Part shown: positions 1 to 6,304 of the stretch, in pieces | Numbering within the stretch: position 1 is the first letter of the stretch | How the letters are laid out: the number at the start of each line of letters is the position of its first letter | From: Gemmatimonadota bacterium | GTDB taxonomy: Bacteria; Gemmatimonadota; Gemmatimonadetes; Longimicrobiales; Longimicrobiaceae | Reading direction: 5' to 3' | DNA length: 12,240 bases | Assembly: GCA_019348475.1 (NCBI GenBank) | Contig: JAHWJJ010000075.1 | Span: 1-12,240, forward strand | The notes under the pieces: generated by a model | Told to the model about the DNA's origin: nothing | Database searches by the model: none | The model's input: only the letters and a program-made list of their open reading frames with translations | Translations under genes and position numbers: made by a program

Positions 1-724
<724 letters not shown>

Positions 725-773
725 TCAGGGTTTCGTTGTCGGCACTCGGAATCGGACGGGAACGCGGCAGGCC

Positions 774-1076
774 TCAGCCCACCACGGCCAGCACGTCGGA
801 CTCGCGCAGGATCAGGTACTGCTCGTTGTCCACGGTGACTTCGGTGCCGCTGTACTTTCCGTACAGCACCTTGTCACCCACCTTCAGCTCCATGTCGACC
901 CGCTTGCCGTCCTCGATGCGGCCCGGTCCCACGGCCATCACCTCGCCCTGCTGGGGCTTTTCCTTGGCGGTGTCGGGGATGTAAAGGCCGCCGCGCATCT
1001 GCTCGCTCTCTTCGAGCGCCTTGACGACGACGCGGTCCGCGAGCGGCTTGACCTTGATATCGGTCGCGGTGGGCAT
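774..1076 (-). CDS. groES: Co-chaperonin GroES
   Basis: Ten-kDa co-chaperonin whose heptameric ring caps GroEL and closes the folding chamber. The protein is 100 residues, close to the usual 95-100. It begins [19 protein letters not shown]. The mobile loop that contacts GroEL spans about residues 25-41, with [14 protein letters not shown] at 29-42, and [15 protein letters not shown] follows at 67-81. The frame is open for 26 more codons upstream, but that stretch crosses the CIRCE/leader region and is not conserved in type. The ATG at 1076 has GGAGGT at 1083-1088, 6 bases upstream, and gives the family N-terminus, so this start was chosen. It is the first gene of the groES-groEL operon. Confidence 0.98.
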   Translation of the reverse strand: MPTATDIKVKPLADRVVVKALEESEQMRGGLYIPDTAKEKPQQGEVMAVGPGRIEDGKRVDMELKVGDKVLYGKYSGTEVTVDNEQYLILRESDVLAVVG

Positions 1077-1147
1077 CTGGTGACCTCCCTGCGTAAATGG
1101 GTGTGATGGGGTCGAAAACGAAAGAACGTCAGCCGTCCCCCTGCCTG

Positions 1148-1174
1148 TTAGCACTCATGCCGAACGAGTGCTAA
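1148..1174 (-). promoter_or_regulatory. CIRCE operator (HrcA binding site)
   Basis: Perfect inverted repeat TTAGCACTC-N9-GAGTGCTAA, identical to the CIRCE consensus. It starts just downstream of the predicted transcription start and ends 71 bases before the groES ATG, where bound HrcA would block the promoter. HrcA is a heat-inactivated repressor whose activity is maintained by GroEL, so the operon is expected to be induced by heat and unfolded protein. No hrcA gene is in the window. Confidence 0.97.
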
Positions 1175-1183
1175 CGCGTCGAC

Positions 1184-1211
1184 AACATAACCGCCGGCGC
1201 TCCGCTGTCAA
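1184..1211 (-). promoter_or_regulatory. groES-groEL promoter, housekeeping sigma type
   Basis: On the minus strand a perfect -35 TTGACA (1206-1211) is followed after 16 bases by a -10 TATGTT (1184-1189). The expected start of transcription is near 1177, directly before the CIRCE element. The combination of a near-consensus promoter with CIRCE at +1 is typical of HrcA-regulated groESL operons. Confidence 0.8.
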
Positions 1212-1765
1212 GCACCGGCACGGGCGGCTGTCCGGGGCGCGGCGGAGTGCAGGGGGCGTACCTGTCCGCGATTGCCAGAGTGGCCGATCCAGTGCCGGAA
1301 CGGCGGAGTGGCCGGACGGATTTACAGGGGTGAATGGCGCCCGGGCAGGGTTCGCGACGGGCCCCGGCCACGCTCGCACCTTCCCCGAACCTCCCGGGGG
1401 AGGTTGGGAGCGGAGGGGGGCGGCGGGGTGCCCTCTCCGTGGCCGCTCACTCCGGCACTGGCGGCGCGGAACGACGAGGGTGACCGCCTCCCCAGCCCCC
1501 CAGGTCGGCATCCCGCAGGCGCCAGCCCTGTTGGATCCCGGTCAGCTCGAGCGAGCGAGTGGATGCCTCCTCGCGCGTCGTCCGTATACCGCTGTGTCGG
1601 CGACAGGCGGGGAGGAGCCGCTGCTCCGCTCCTTTCATGACCTGGCAGGATTGCGCGCGCACGGAAGCGGCGCTACGTTATAGTACGGGTTTCGTCGGGA
1701 AATGCACTTCTGCGTCCCGCACGGCCCCGCGCCCGTCCGGACCCATTCATCCCCAGGAGGCCACG
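1212..1765. other. Intergenic stretch without a convincing gene
   Basis: About 550 bases separate the divergent groES promoter from the RiPP-like gene. Open frames of 65-170 codons exist on both strands, but they overlap one another, have no good ribosome binding site, and translate to low-complexity Arg/Pro/Gly/Ala strings typical of non-coding GC-rich DNA. The stretch includes a GC-rich hairpin at 1388-1405. At its right end is the leader of the peptide gene, with a weak candidate promoter (TTGCGC at 1651-1656, 17 bases, TACGTT at 1674-1679). No tRNA-like or riboswitch-like structure was recognised. Confidence 0.6.
1388..1405. repeat. GC-rich hairpin, member 1 of a possible dispersed element
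   Basis: AACCTCC and GGAGGTT form a 7-bp stem around CGGG. The surrounding sequence from 1371, starting CGCTCGC and running through CCGAA.CT.CCGGGGGAGG, resembles the segment from 10181 on the same strand, which also forms a hairpin. It is too far from any gene end to be called a terminator. Confidence 0.4.
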
Positions 1766-1999
1766 ATGAAGCCGACTCGACAGAAGCTGTACCTCCGCCC
1801 CGACGAGCTGCGGGTGGAGTCGTTCCGCACCGACGACGCGCCGTCGTTCGTCCGCGGGACCGTCCAGGGCCACCACCACACCGACGAGGCGAGCTGCGAG
1901 CCCGGGTGCCCTCCCCCCACCGAGGATCCGAACCACTGCGCCTGGGCCACGACGGACCTCCCGACGGCGCGGGTCGATTTCGAGACGAACTGCATCTGA
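1766..1999 (+). CDS. Putative RiPP precursor with pinensin-like leader
   Basis: A 77-residue peptide, the only convincing plus-strand gene. AGGAGG at 1755-1760, 5 bases before the ATG, strongly supports this start. The N-terminal part, KLYLRPDELRVESFRT (residues 7-22) then RGTVQGH (30-36), resembles leaders of pinensin-family lanthipeptide precursors as I recall them: a KLxL-x-LxVESF-T block, then GTV-x-G. The rest (about 37-77) would be the core, with Cys at 44, 48, 58 and 76, Ser43, and Thr at 39, 52, 62, 63, 67 and 74 as possible dehydration sites; HHH is at 36-38. No dehydratase, cyclase, protease or exporter is adjacent, so it would have to be modified by enzymes encoded elsewhere. The function of the product is unknown. 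Alternatively it is an unmodified small Cys-containing peptide. Confidence 0.72.
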   Translation: MKPTRQKLYLRPDELRVESFRTDDAPSFVRGTVQGHHHTDEASCEPGCPPPTEDPNHCAWATTDLPTARVDFETNCI

Positions 2000-2001
2000 C
2001 C

Positions 2002-2040
2002 CGCGCCCGGGGGGGGCGGCACGGCGCCGCCCCGCCCGCG
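2002..2040. terminator. GC-rich hairpin between convergent genes
   Basis: GGGGCGGC (2013-2020) and GCCGCCCC (2026-2033) form an 8-bp stem around ACGGC. It lies in the 46 bases between the stop codons of the plus-strand peptide gene and the minus-strand rnz gene, the place for a shared terminator. There is no T-run on either side, so intrinsic termination is uncertain. Confidence 0.45.
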
Positions 2041-2045
2041 TGCGG

Positions 2046-2963
2046 CTATCCCTCCGAGCGGTACGGCACCTCCAGCACCAGCCCGTCGTGCGCGGCCACC
2101 GTCTCCGGGAAGACGCCGCGCGCCTCCCGCTCCAGGGCGCGCGGGTCGTCCGCGTAGCGGGGGGAGAAGTGCGTCAGCGCCAGGCGCAGCACCCCGGCTT
2201 CCGCCGCCACCTCGGCGGCTTCGCGGGCGGTGGAGTGCCCGGTGTGCTGGGCGCGCTCCGCCTCGTCCTGCGCAAAGGTCGCCTCGTGGATCAGCAGGTC
2301 GGCGGCGCGGGCGTGCTCGACGACCGTCTTGCAGGGGCGGGTGTCGCCCGTGTAGACCACCCGCCGCCCCGGCCGCGCCGGCCCCACCACCTCTTCCGCA
2401 CGAAAGGTGCGGCCGTCCACCTCCACGGCCTCGCCGTGGTGCAGCCTCCCCCACAGCGGACCTTCGGGAATCCCCAGCTCCCGCGCCCTCTGCGCGTCGA
2501 ACCGCCCCAGCCGCGCGTGCTCCACCACCGCGTACCCCAGCGAGGCGCCGCCGCGGTGCTGGGTGCGGAACGGCACCACGTCGTACGCCCCGCGCGAGAC
2601 CGCCTCCCCCGGCGCCAGCTCACGGATGCGCACCTCGAAGGGGACGCGCTCCACCCCCAGCTCCACCGCCTGCCGCAGCAGCTCCGTGGTGCCGCGCGGC
2701 GTCCACAGGTCCATCGGCTCCTCGCGCGCCTGCAGCCCCAGCGTGCGCAGCAGCCCGATCACGCCCAGAAAGTGGTCCGCGTGCAGGTGCGTAAAGAAGA
2801 TGTCGCTGAACGAGAAGCCGGTCCCGTAGCGCATCATCTGCCGCTGGGTCCCCTCGCCGCAGTCGAACATCATGACGTCGCCCTCGCGCTGGATCATCAG
2901 TGAGGACACGTTGCGGCCCACCGTGGGGCGCGCGGCGGCGGTGCCCAGGAAGGTTATGCGCAC
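2046..2963 (-). CDS. rnz: Ribonuclease Z (tRNA 3' processing endonuclease)
   Basis: Zinc metallo-beta-lactamase-fold nuclease that cuts pre-tRNA after the discriminator base. The 305 residues match the short bacterial form (about 300-310). Visible motifs are FLGT at 5-8, CGEGTQRQM at 35-43, the zinc motif THLHADH at 58-64, H136, YTGDTRP at 204-210 with the metal-binding Asp207, HEATF at 226-230, GHST at 242-245, and THFSPRY at 264-270 with the last metal His265. The start is GTG at 2963 with GGAG at 2971-2974, 7 bases away; it gives the usual RITFLGT N-terminus. The first 17 bases of the gene, its ribosome binding site and the hairpin upstream are all copied again just upstream in a 104-bp tandem duplication. 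It converges with the peptide gene and follows the AtuA gene by 198 bases. Confidence 0.96.
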   Translation of the reverse strand: MRITFLGTAAARPTVGRNVSSLMIQREGDVMMFDCGEGTQRQMMRYGTGFSFSDIFFTHLHADHFLGVIGLLRTLGLQAREEPMDLWTPRGTTELLRQAVELGVERVPFEVRIRELAPGEAVSRGAYDVVPFRTQHRGGASLGYAVVEHARLGRFDAQRARELGIPEGPLWGRLHHGEAVEVDGRTFRAEEVVGPARPGRRVVYTGDTRPCKTVVEHARAADLLIHEATFAQDEAERAQHTGHSTAREAAEVAAEAGVLRLALTHFSPRYADDPRALEREARGVFPETVAAHDGLVLEVPYRSEG

Positions 2964-3067
2964 GGGCTGGCTCCGGAGCCGGAGTGCCTAGTGCCGAGTA
3001 CCAAGTGCCAGGTTGCTCCTTGGGACTGGGCACTAGGCACTTGGTACTTCAGGAAGGTTATGCGCAC
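2954..3067 (-). CDS. Possible 37-codon upstream ORF created by the duplication
   Basis: The second copy of the rnz start context (GTG at 3067, GGAG 7 bases upstream) opens a frame of 37 codons that runs through the hairpin. It ends with TAA at 2954-2956, overlapping the first 10 bases of rnz. Because the repeat period of 104 is not a multiple of three, its frame is shifted from rnz. The peptide (starting V/M-RITFLKYQVPSAQ) copies the first six residues of RNase Z and then becomes unrelated. It is probably a by-product of the duplication, but its position would allow translational coupling or interference with rnz. No evidence of expression can be had from sequence alone. Confidence 0.3.
   Translation of the reverse strand: MRITFLKYQVPSAQSQGATWHLVLGTRHSGSGASPCA
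2983..3041. repeat. Hairpin in duplication copy 1
   Basis: Arms 2983-2999 and 3025-3041 pair over 17 positions with one mismatch (G opposite G), around a 25-base loop. In the rnz transcript it would end 9 bases before the GGAG site, close enough to affect translation. Confidence 0.85.
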
Positions 3068-3086
3068 GGGCTGGCTCCGGAGCCGG

Positions 3087-3145
3087 AGTGCCTGGTGCCC
3101 AGTACCAGGTGCCAGGTTGCTCCTTGGCACTGGGCACCAGGCACT
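3087..3145. repeat. Hairpin in duplication copy 2
   Basis: Arms AGTGCCTGGTGCCCAGT (3087-3103) and ACTGGGCACCAGGCACT (3129-3145) are perfectly complementary over 17 bp around a 25-base loop. It begins 17 bases beyond the AtuA stop codon on the minus strand, so it could protect that transcript's 3' end or aid termination. No T-run follows. Confidence 0.85.
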
Positions 3146-3161
3146 TGGTACTTCAGTTCCC

Positions 3162-4535
3162 TCATGCCGTCACCACCTCCACCTTCAGCCCCGGCTCGAT
3201 CTCGCGCCTGGGAATCAGCGCCGGCCAGTACGCCATGATCTCCTGCACCGCCGGCCGCCCACCCGCAAAGCCGGTGACGGACGGCGGCCCGGCGAGAACC
3301 AGGGGGGCGATCTCCTTGGTGAAGCGCTCCACGGCCGCGCGGTCCTGCCCGCGCACGCCCCAGCGCACCGTCACCTCCGGCAGGTCGGCCGGCGCGGGGC
3401 CGGCCAGCGGGCCGTGCGTGGCGTTCCATCCCACGTACTCGGTAAGCACCTCGTCGAACTTCAGCCCCAGCCGGTCCATCCGCTCCCGCAGCACGCGATC
3501 GGCCATCTGCGCCTTTTCCACCGCGTCGGGCCAGGAGTAGACCAGCGTGCCCGTGGCCTTGTAGCCGTCGGAATACGCGATGCTCACCTTCAGCAGCTCG
3601 GTGGCGGGGCCGCCGCGCACCCCGTGCACGCGCACGCGGTCCGCGCCCGCGTCCTCCAGCCGGATGCTGGTGAAGTCGGCCACCACGTCCGGGGTGATGT
3701 AGCTGCGTGGATCGCCCATCTCGTACACCAGCTGCTCCTTGACCGTCGCCAGGGAGACGCGTCCGCCCGTGCCGTCGTGCTTGGTGACGACGAAGGAGCC
3801 GTCGGGCGAGGCTTCGATGATGGGGTACCCCACGTCCGCCAGCCCGGAGAGGCTGCGCCAGTCCACCAGGTGGTTGCCGCCGCTGGCCTGGGCGCCGCAC
3901 TCGTTGATGTGCCCCGCCACCACCCCCGCGGCAATGCGGTCGTGGTCGTCCACGCTCCACCCGAACTCGTGGATCATGGGCGCGTAGGTCAGCGCGGTGT
4001 CGGTGGAGCGGCCGGTGATGACCACGTGCGCATCCTGCCGCAGCGCTTCGACGATCGGACGCGCGCCGATGTACGCGTTGGCGCTCTGCACGCGGTCCAG
4101 CACCGTGGAGAGCGGCTCGCCGGTCTCCATGTTCTTCAGCTCCACGCCGCGCGCCAGCAGGTCCGGCAGCCGATCGAGGATGTCGTCGCCGCTGATCATC
4201 GCCACCCGCGCGCGGCCGCCCACGCCCACCCGCCGGGCCTCTTCCAGCACCGCGTCGCGGCAGCCGGCGGGGTTCACGCCGCCCGCGTTGGCCACCACGC
4301 GAATGCCGCGCTCCACCACGGCGGGAAGGATGTCGCCCATCAGCGGCACGAAGTCGCGCGCGTACCCCGCTTGCGGGTTGCGGCTGCGCTGCTTCTGCAT
4401 GATCGACATGGTGACCTCGGCCAGGTAGTCGAGCATCAGGTAGTCGATGGGCCCGCCCTCCACCTGCTGTTTGGGCGCGTCCAGCTGGTCGCCCCAGAAG
4501 CCCTGGCCACTGGCGATGCGGATGGTGTGTTTCAT
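3162..4535 (-). CDS. AtuA/DUF1446-family protein, acyclic terpene utilisation type
   Basis: A cytosolic protein of 457 residues (family about 450-600). The start [16 protein letters not shown], then [19 protein letters not shown] at 28-46 and [16 protein letters not shown] at 56-71, match the DUF1446 domain of AtuA. ANAGGVNP and [10 protein letters not shown] follow in the middle. AtuA is required for acyclic terpene (citronellol/geraniol) degradation in Pseudomonas, but its reaction is not firmly known, and homologues occur beside acyl-CoA carboxylases for branched acids. Here the carboxyltransferase gene lies about 1.8 kb upstream. A GTG start 11 codons earlier (4568) is possible; neither start has a clear ribosome binding site, and the ATG at 4535 fits the family N-terminus. 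A terminator lies just upstream, so the gene must have its own promoter, which I could not identify. Confidence 0.88.
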   Translation of the reverse strand: MKHTIRIASGQGFWGDQLDAPKQQVEGGPIDYLMLDYLAEVTMSIMQKQRSRNPQAGYARDFVPLMGDILPAVVERGIRVVANAGGVNPAGCRDAVLEEARRVGVGGRARVAMISGDDILDRLPDLLARGVELKNMETGEPLSTVLDRVQSANAYIGARPIVEALRQDAHVVITGRSTDTALTYAPMIHEFGWSVDDHDRIAAGVVAGHINECGAQASGGNHLVDWRSLSGLADVGYPIIEASPDGSFVVTKHDGTGGRVSLATVKEQLVYEMGDPRSYITPDVVADFTSIRLEDAGADRVRVHGVRGGPATELLKVSIAYSDGYKATGTLVYSWPDAVEKAQMADRVLRERMDRLGLKFDEVLTEYVGWNATHGPLAGPAPADLPEVTVRWGVRGQDRAAVERFTKEIAPLVLAGPPSVTGFAGGRPAVQEIMAYWPALIPRREIEPGLKVEVVTA

Positions 4536-4604
4536 CAGCAGGTCGAAAGATCTTATCGGTCGGTGCACCCCGCGGAGCGTCCACCGCGCGCCCAGGCTGG
4601 GTCC

Positions 4605-4644
4605 AAAAACAGTCCGGAGGCCGCGCGTGCAGCCTCCGGACTGT
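4605..4644 (-). terminator. Rho-independent terminator after the second Uma2 gene
   Basis: A perfect 13-bp stem, ACAGTCCGGAGGC (4609-4621) with GCCTCCGGACTGT (4632-4644), has a 10-base loop. Read on the minus strand it is followed by a run of five T including the last stem base. It lies 46 bases after the stop codon of the Uma2 gene at 4691 and before the AtuA gene. It is the best intrinsic terminator in the window and separates the AtuA gene from the Uma2 transcript. Confidence 0.9.
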
Positions 4645-4690
4645 CATATATCACCCGCCCCGCGGCGGCGGCAACCCGGGCGGGCCACCA

Positions 4691-5290
4691 TCAAGCGGGC
4701 AAAAGCACATCGTCCACGCGCACCTCGCGCCCACCTAGTGCGGGAGAATGGAAAGACGTGCGGCGCCGATACTCGTTTACCTGTCGATAGTCGCCCGATT
4801 CCGGCTCCAGATGTACGACGATCATCTGCCCCGGCAGGTCGATTACCCAATATTCGGTCCCAGACTGCGCGTAGTCCAGGCGCTTTCTGTTGCGGTCGAA
4901 ATCGACTGTCGAGTCGCCCACTTCCACGACCAGCAGACACGCAGATGGTGATGGAAGCTCACCACTCCGCCGGTCGCTCTGGCGAAAGAGCGTCAGATCA
5001 GGCTGGGGTTGAGATTCGGGGAGTTGAACAGGCATCTGAATGGAAACCCGCACCTCGGGCCCCAGGATCGGCCGCAGATAGTCCTCAAGCGCGAAAACGG
5101 ATTCCATGTGCCGAGGGCCGATTGGAGTCATCTGGATGATCTCTCCGCCGATCAGCTCCACCCGTTCGTCGGGTGCAAAGATGCCGGCCTCGCCCATCCG
5201 TTGGAACTCCTCGACGGTGAACCGCCTGCGCATCGGCTCAGCGTCGATTCCGTCCTCCACGTCGTTCTCGATCTCGATCGCGGTGCTCAT
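4691..5290 (-). CDS. Uma2-family (DUF820) protein, predicted PD-(D/E)XK nuclease fold, copy 2
   Basis: A protein of 199 residues, the usual length. After a short acidic N-terminus come RRFTVEEFQRMGEAGIF at 22-38 and RVELIGGEI at 43-51. Fold residues are PD at 97-98 (QPQPDLTLF), the Glu in LLVVEVGDST (E123), and Lys136 in DRNRKRLDYA, followed by TEYWVIDL at 145-152. The active-site pattern therefore looks intact. The ATG at 5290 has AGGAG at 5297-5301, 6 bases upstream. It has its own promoter (5363-5391) and a terminator, so it can be a single-gene transcript. The biological role of Uma2 proteins is poorly known; they occur in many copies in some phyla. It is paralogous to the next gene upstream. 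Confidence 0.92.
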   Translation of the reverse strand: MSTAIEIENDVEDGIDAEPMRRRFTVEEFQRMGEAGIFAPDERVELIGGEIIQMTPIGPRHMESVFALEDYLRPILGPEVRVSIQMPVQLPESQPQPDLTLFRQSDRRSGELPSPSACLLVVEVGDSTVDFDRNRKRLDYAQSGTEYWVIDLPGQMIVVHLEPESGDYRQVNEYRRRTSFHSPALGGREVRVDDVLLPA

Positions 5291-5362
5291 GTGCTGCTCC
5301 TGGGTACCTCGCGACTACACGATCGACATGCAACGAAAGGGCCCGGCAAGCGAACGGAGTAA

Positions 5363-5391
5363 ACTGTACCGCCATCGCCCGTGCCCGTCAA
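5363..5391 (-). promoter_or_regulatory. Promoter of Uma2 copy 2
   Basis: On the minus strand -35 TTGACG (5386-5391), a 17-base spacer, and -10 TACAGT (5363-5368). Transcription would start near 5356, giving a leader of about 65 bases. The segment is homologous to the promoter of Uma2 copy 1. Confidence 0.65.
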
Positions 5392-5442
5392 CACTGTATC
5401 CTTTCACGTCATGGCCGCGCACCTGCACGTTCGGCGGCACGT
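5386..5442. repeat. Copy of the Uma2-1 upstream segment, including a remnant of the carboxylase 3' end
   Basis: This 57-base stretch aligns without gaps to 6267-6323 at roughly three quarters identity. In the other copy the last 19 bases are the end of the carboxyltransferase gene (codons for PPNV and its stop). Here the stop triplet reads CAG on the minus strand and no carboxylase gene remains. The similarity continues into the promoter (5352-5380 against 6233-6261). Confidence 0.6.
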
Positions 5443-5457
5443 TCCATATGGGAGCCC

Positions 5458-5475
5458 CCGCCGCGGCGGCAACCC
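5458..5475. repeat. GC-rich palindrome shared by the 3' flanks of both Uma2 genes
   Basis: CCGCCGCGGCGG (5458-5469) is a perfect 12-bp palindrome followed by CAACCCGG. Nearly the same string, CCGCGGCGGCGGCAACCCGG, lies at about 4666-4685, again just beyond a Uma2 stop codon. This suggests that the duplicated unit included the 3' flank; it could also act as a transcript-end hairpin. Confidence 0.5.
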
Positions 5476-5485
5476 GGCCGTCGCG

Positions 5486-6166
5486 CTATCCCTCGCGTCG
5501 CGGCTTCAGCACCTCGTCAACGGCAATCTCCAGCCCGCCCAGTCCAGGAGAGGCCCACCGCGCTCCAGAGCCGTAGACCCGCACCTCCGCATAGTGGCCC
5601 GCGACCGGGCTCAGATGCACGGAGACCCTGTCACGCGTCAGGTCGACCAGCCAGTACTCCGGGATGCCCGCCAGCGCATACCGGCCGGCTTTCACATGGC
5701 GGTCACCCCGGAGCGACGTATCTGATACTTCGATCACTACGAGGGCATCCTGATGCGTCGGATGCGCGTGCTCGTACTCGTCCTCGCTCGGACGGAGAAC
5801 CACCACGTCCGGACGCGGCCAGTAGCCGTCCGGCAATGACAGCGAGTGCTGGGCGCCGACGAACGCCGTTCCCACCCGCGGCGCGAGGTACCGGATCAGG
5901 CGGCGTATACACGCCGAATGGCGGCTTCCCTCGGGGCTCATTTCAATGATCTCGCCATCGATCAGCTCGACCCGGTCACCCTCGTGGAAGACGCCGGATT
6001 CGCCGAGTCGGAAGTAGTCGTCAGTGGAAAAACGGATGGGGGCCCCCGCCCGGTACGGTACGCCGTCGACCAGGTGCGTGCCCGCCCGCGGCAGAATCCC
6101 CGCTTCGGCCATGCGAGCAAGCTGCTGCTCGCTGAACCGGTACGGCTGCGCGAATTGAACGGCCAT
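5486..6166 (-). CDS. Uma2-family (DUF820) protein with extended N-terminus, copy 1
   Basis: A protein of 226 residues, about 30 longer than usual. The core starts at IRFSTDDYFRLGESGVF (44-60) and RVELIDGEI (65-73). Fold residues are PD at 119-120, E146 in VVIEVSDTS and K159 in DRHVKAGRYA, then IPEYWLVDL at 168-176; the site looks intact. Residues 9-36 (YRFSEQQLARMAEAGIL then HLVDGVPY) look like a decayed second copy of the same entry motif, an internal duplication. The open frame runs 46 codons further upstream through the promoter. The ATG at 6166 was chosen because GGAAGG (6172-6177) lies 5 bases before it. It follows the carboxyltransferase gene by 138 bases. The cellular role is unknown; the nuclease assignment rests on the family fold. 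Confidence 0.92.
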   Translation of the reverse strand: MAVQFAQPYRFSEQQLARMAEAGILPRAGTHLVDGVPYRAGAPIRFSTDDYFRLGESGVFHEGDRVELIDGEIIEMSPEGSRHSACIRRLIRYLAPRVGTAFVGAQHSLSLPDGYWPRPDVVVLRPSEDEYEHAHPTHQDALVVIEVSDTSLRGDRHVKAGRYALAGIPEYWLVDLTRDRVSVHLSPVAGHYAEVRVYGSGARWASPGLGGLEIAVDEVLKPRREG

Positions 6167-6171
6167 GCGTC

Positions 6172-6177
6172 CCTTCC
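6172..6177 (-). promoter_or_regulatory. Ribosome binding site deciding the Uma2 copy 1 start
   Basis: GGAAGG on the minus strand, 5 bases before ATG 6166, within a purine-rich AAGGAAGGG. It favours this start over the longer in-frame opening at 6304, which would run through the promoter and overlap the carboxylase stop. Confidence 0.75.
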
Positions 6178-6243
6178 TTTCCGTCGCGACTGCGGCGTTT
6201 TCGACAGCGAAGATCATCCTGGACGAGAAAGCGGACGGCATCA

Positions 6244-6273
6244 ACTCTAATGCCGTCCGCCTTTCGCCGTCAA
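6244..6273 (-). promoter_or_regulatory. Promoter of Uma2 copy 1
   Basis: On the minus strand -35 TTGACG (6268-6273), 18-base spacer, -10 TAGAGT (6244-6249). It lies 31 bases beyond the carboxyltransferase stop and about 80 bases before the Uma2 start, at the position corresponding to the promoter of copy 2. Confidence 0.6.
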
Positions 6274-6304
6274 CAGTGTGTCTTTTTGCGCCAACGGCGC
6301 GCAC

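Larger units (their letters stand above)
2947..3154. repeat. 104-bp tandem duplication covering the rnz start region
   Basis: Two head-to-tail copies, 2947-3050 and 3051-3154, differ at 5 of 104 positions by my reading. Each carries the first 17 bases of rnz, the GTG start, the GGAG site and a large hairpin built from 7-bp units of the type NAGTRCC, first in one orientation and then in the other. It fills nearly the whole gap between the AtuA stop and rnz. No transposase, terminal repeat or target duplication is visible. Confidence 0.95.

Noticed and set aside
1168..1683. Possible gene of 171 codons between groES and the peptide gene
   Set aside because: It starts inside the CIRCE element, has no ribosome binding site, overlaps other frames on both strands, and its translation is low-complexity.
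2947..3154. CRISPR-like look of the repeated segments
   Set aside because: There are only two adjacent 104-bp copies with no spacers, and they include part of the rnz gene; this is a tandem duplication.
2991..4790. Open frame of 599 codons on the plus strand opposite the AtuA gene
   Set aside because: Its translation is rich in His, Arg, Val and Leu with no recognisable domain, and it mirrors a well-conserved gene on the other strand. It is an artefact of GC-rich codon use.
4691..6166. The two Uma2 genes as a toxin-antitoxin or restriction-modification pair
   Set aside because: Both proteins belong to the same family, there is no small partner gene or methyltransferase adjacent, and each has its own promoter.
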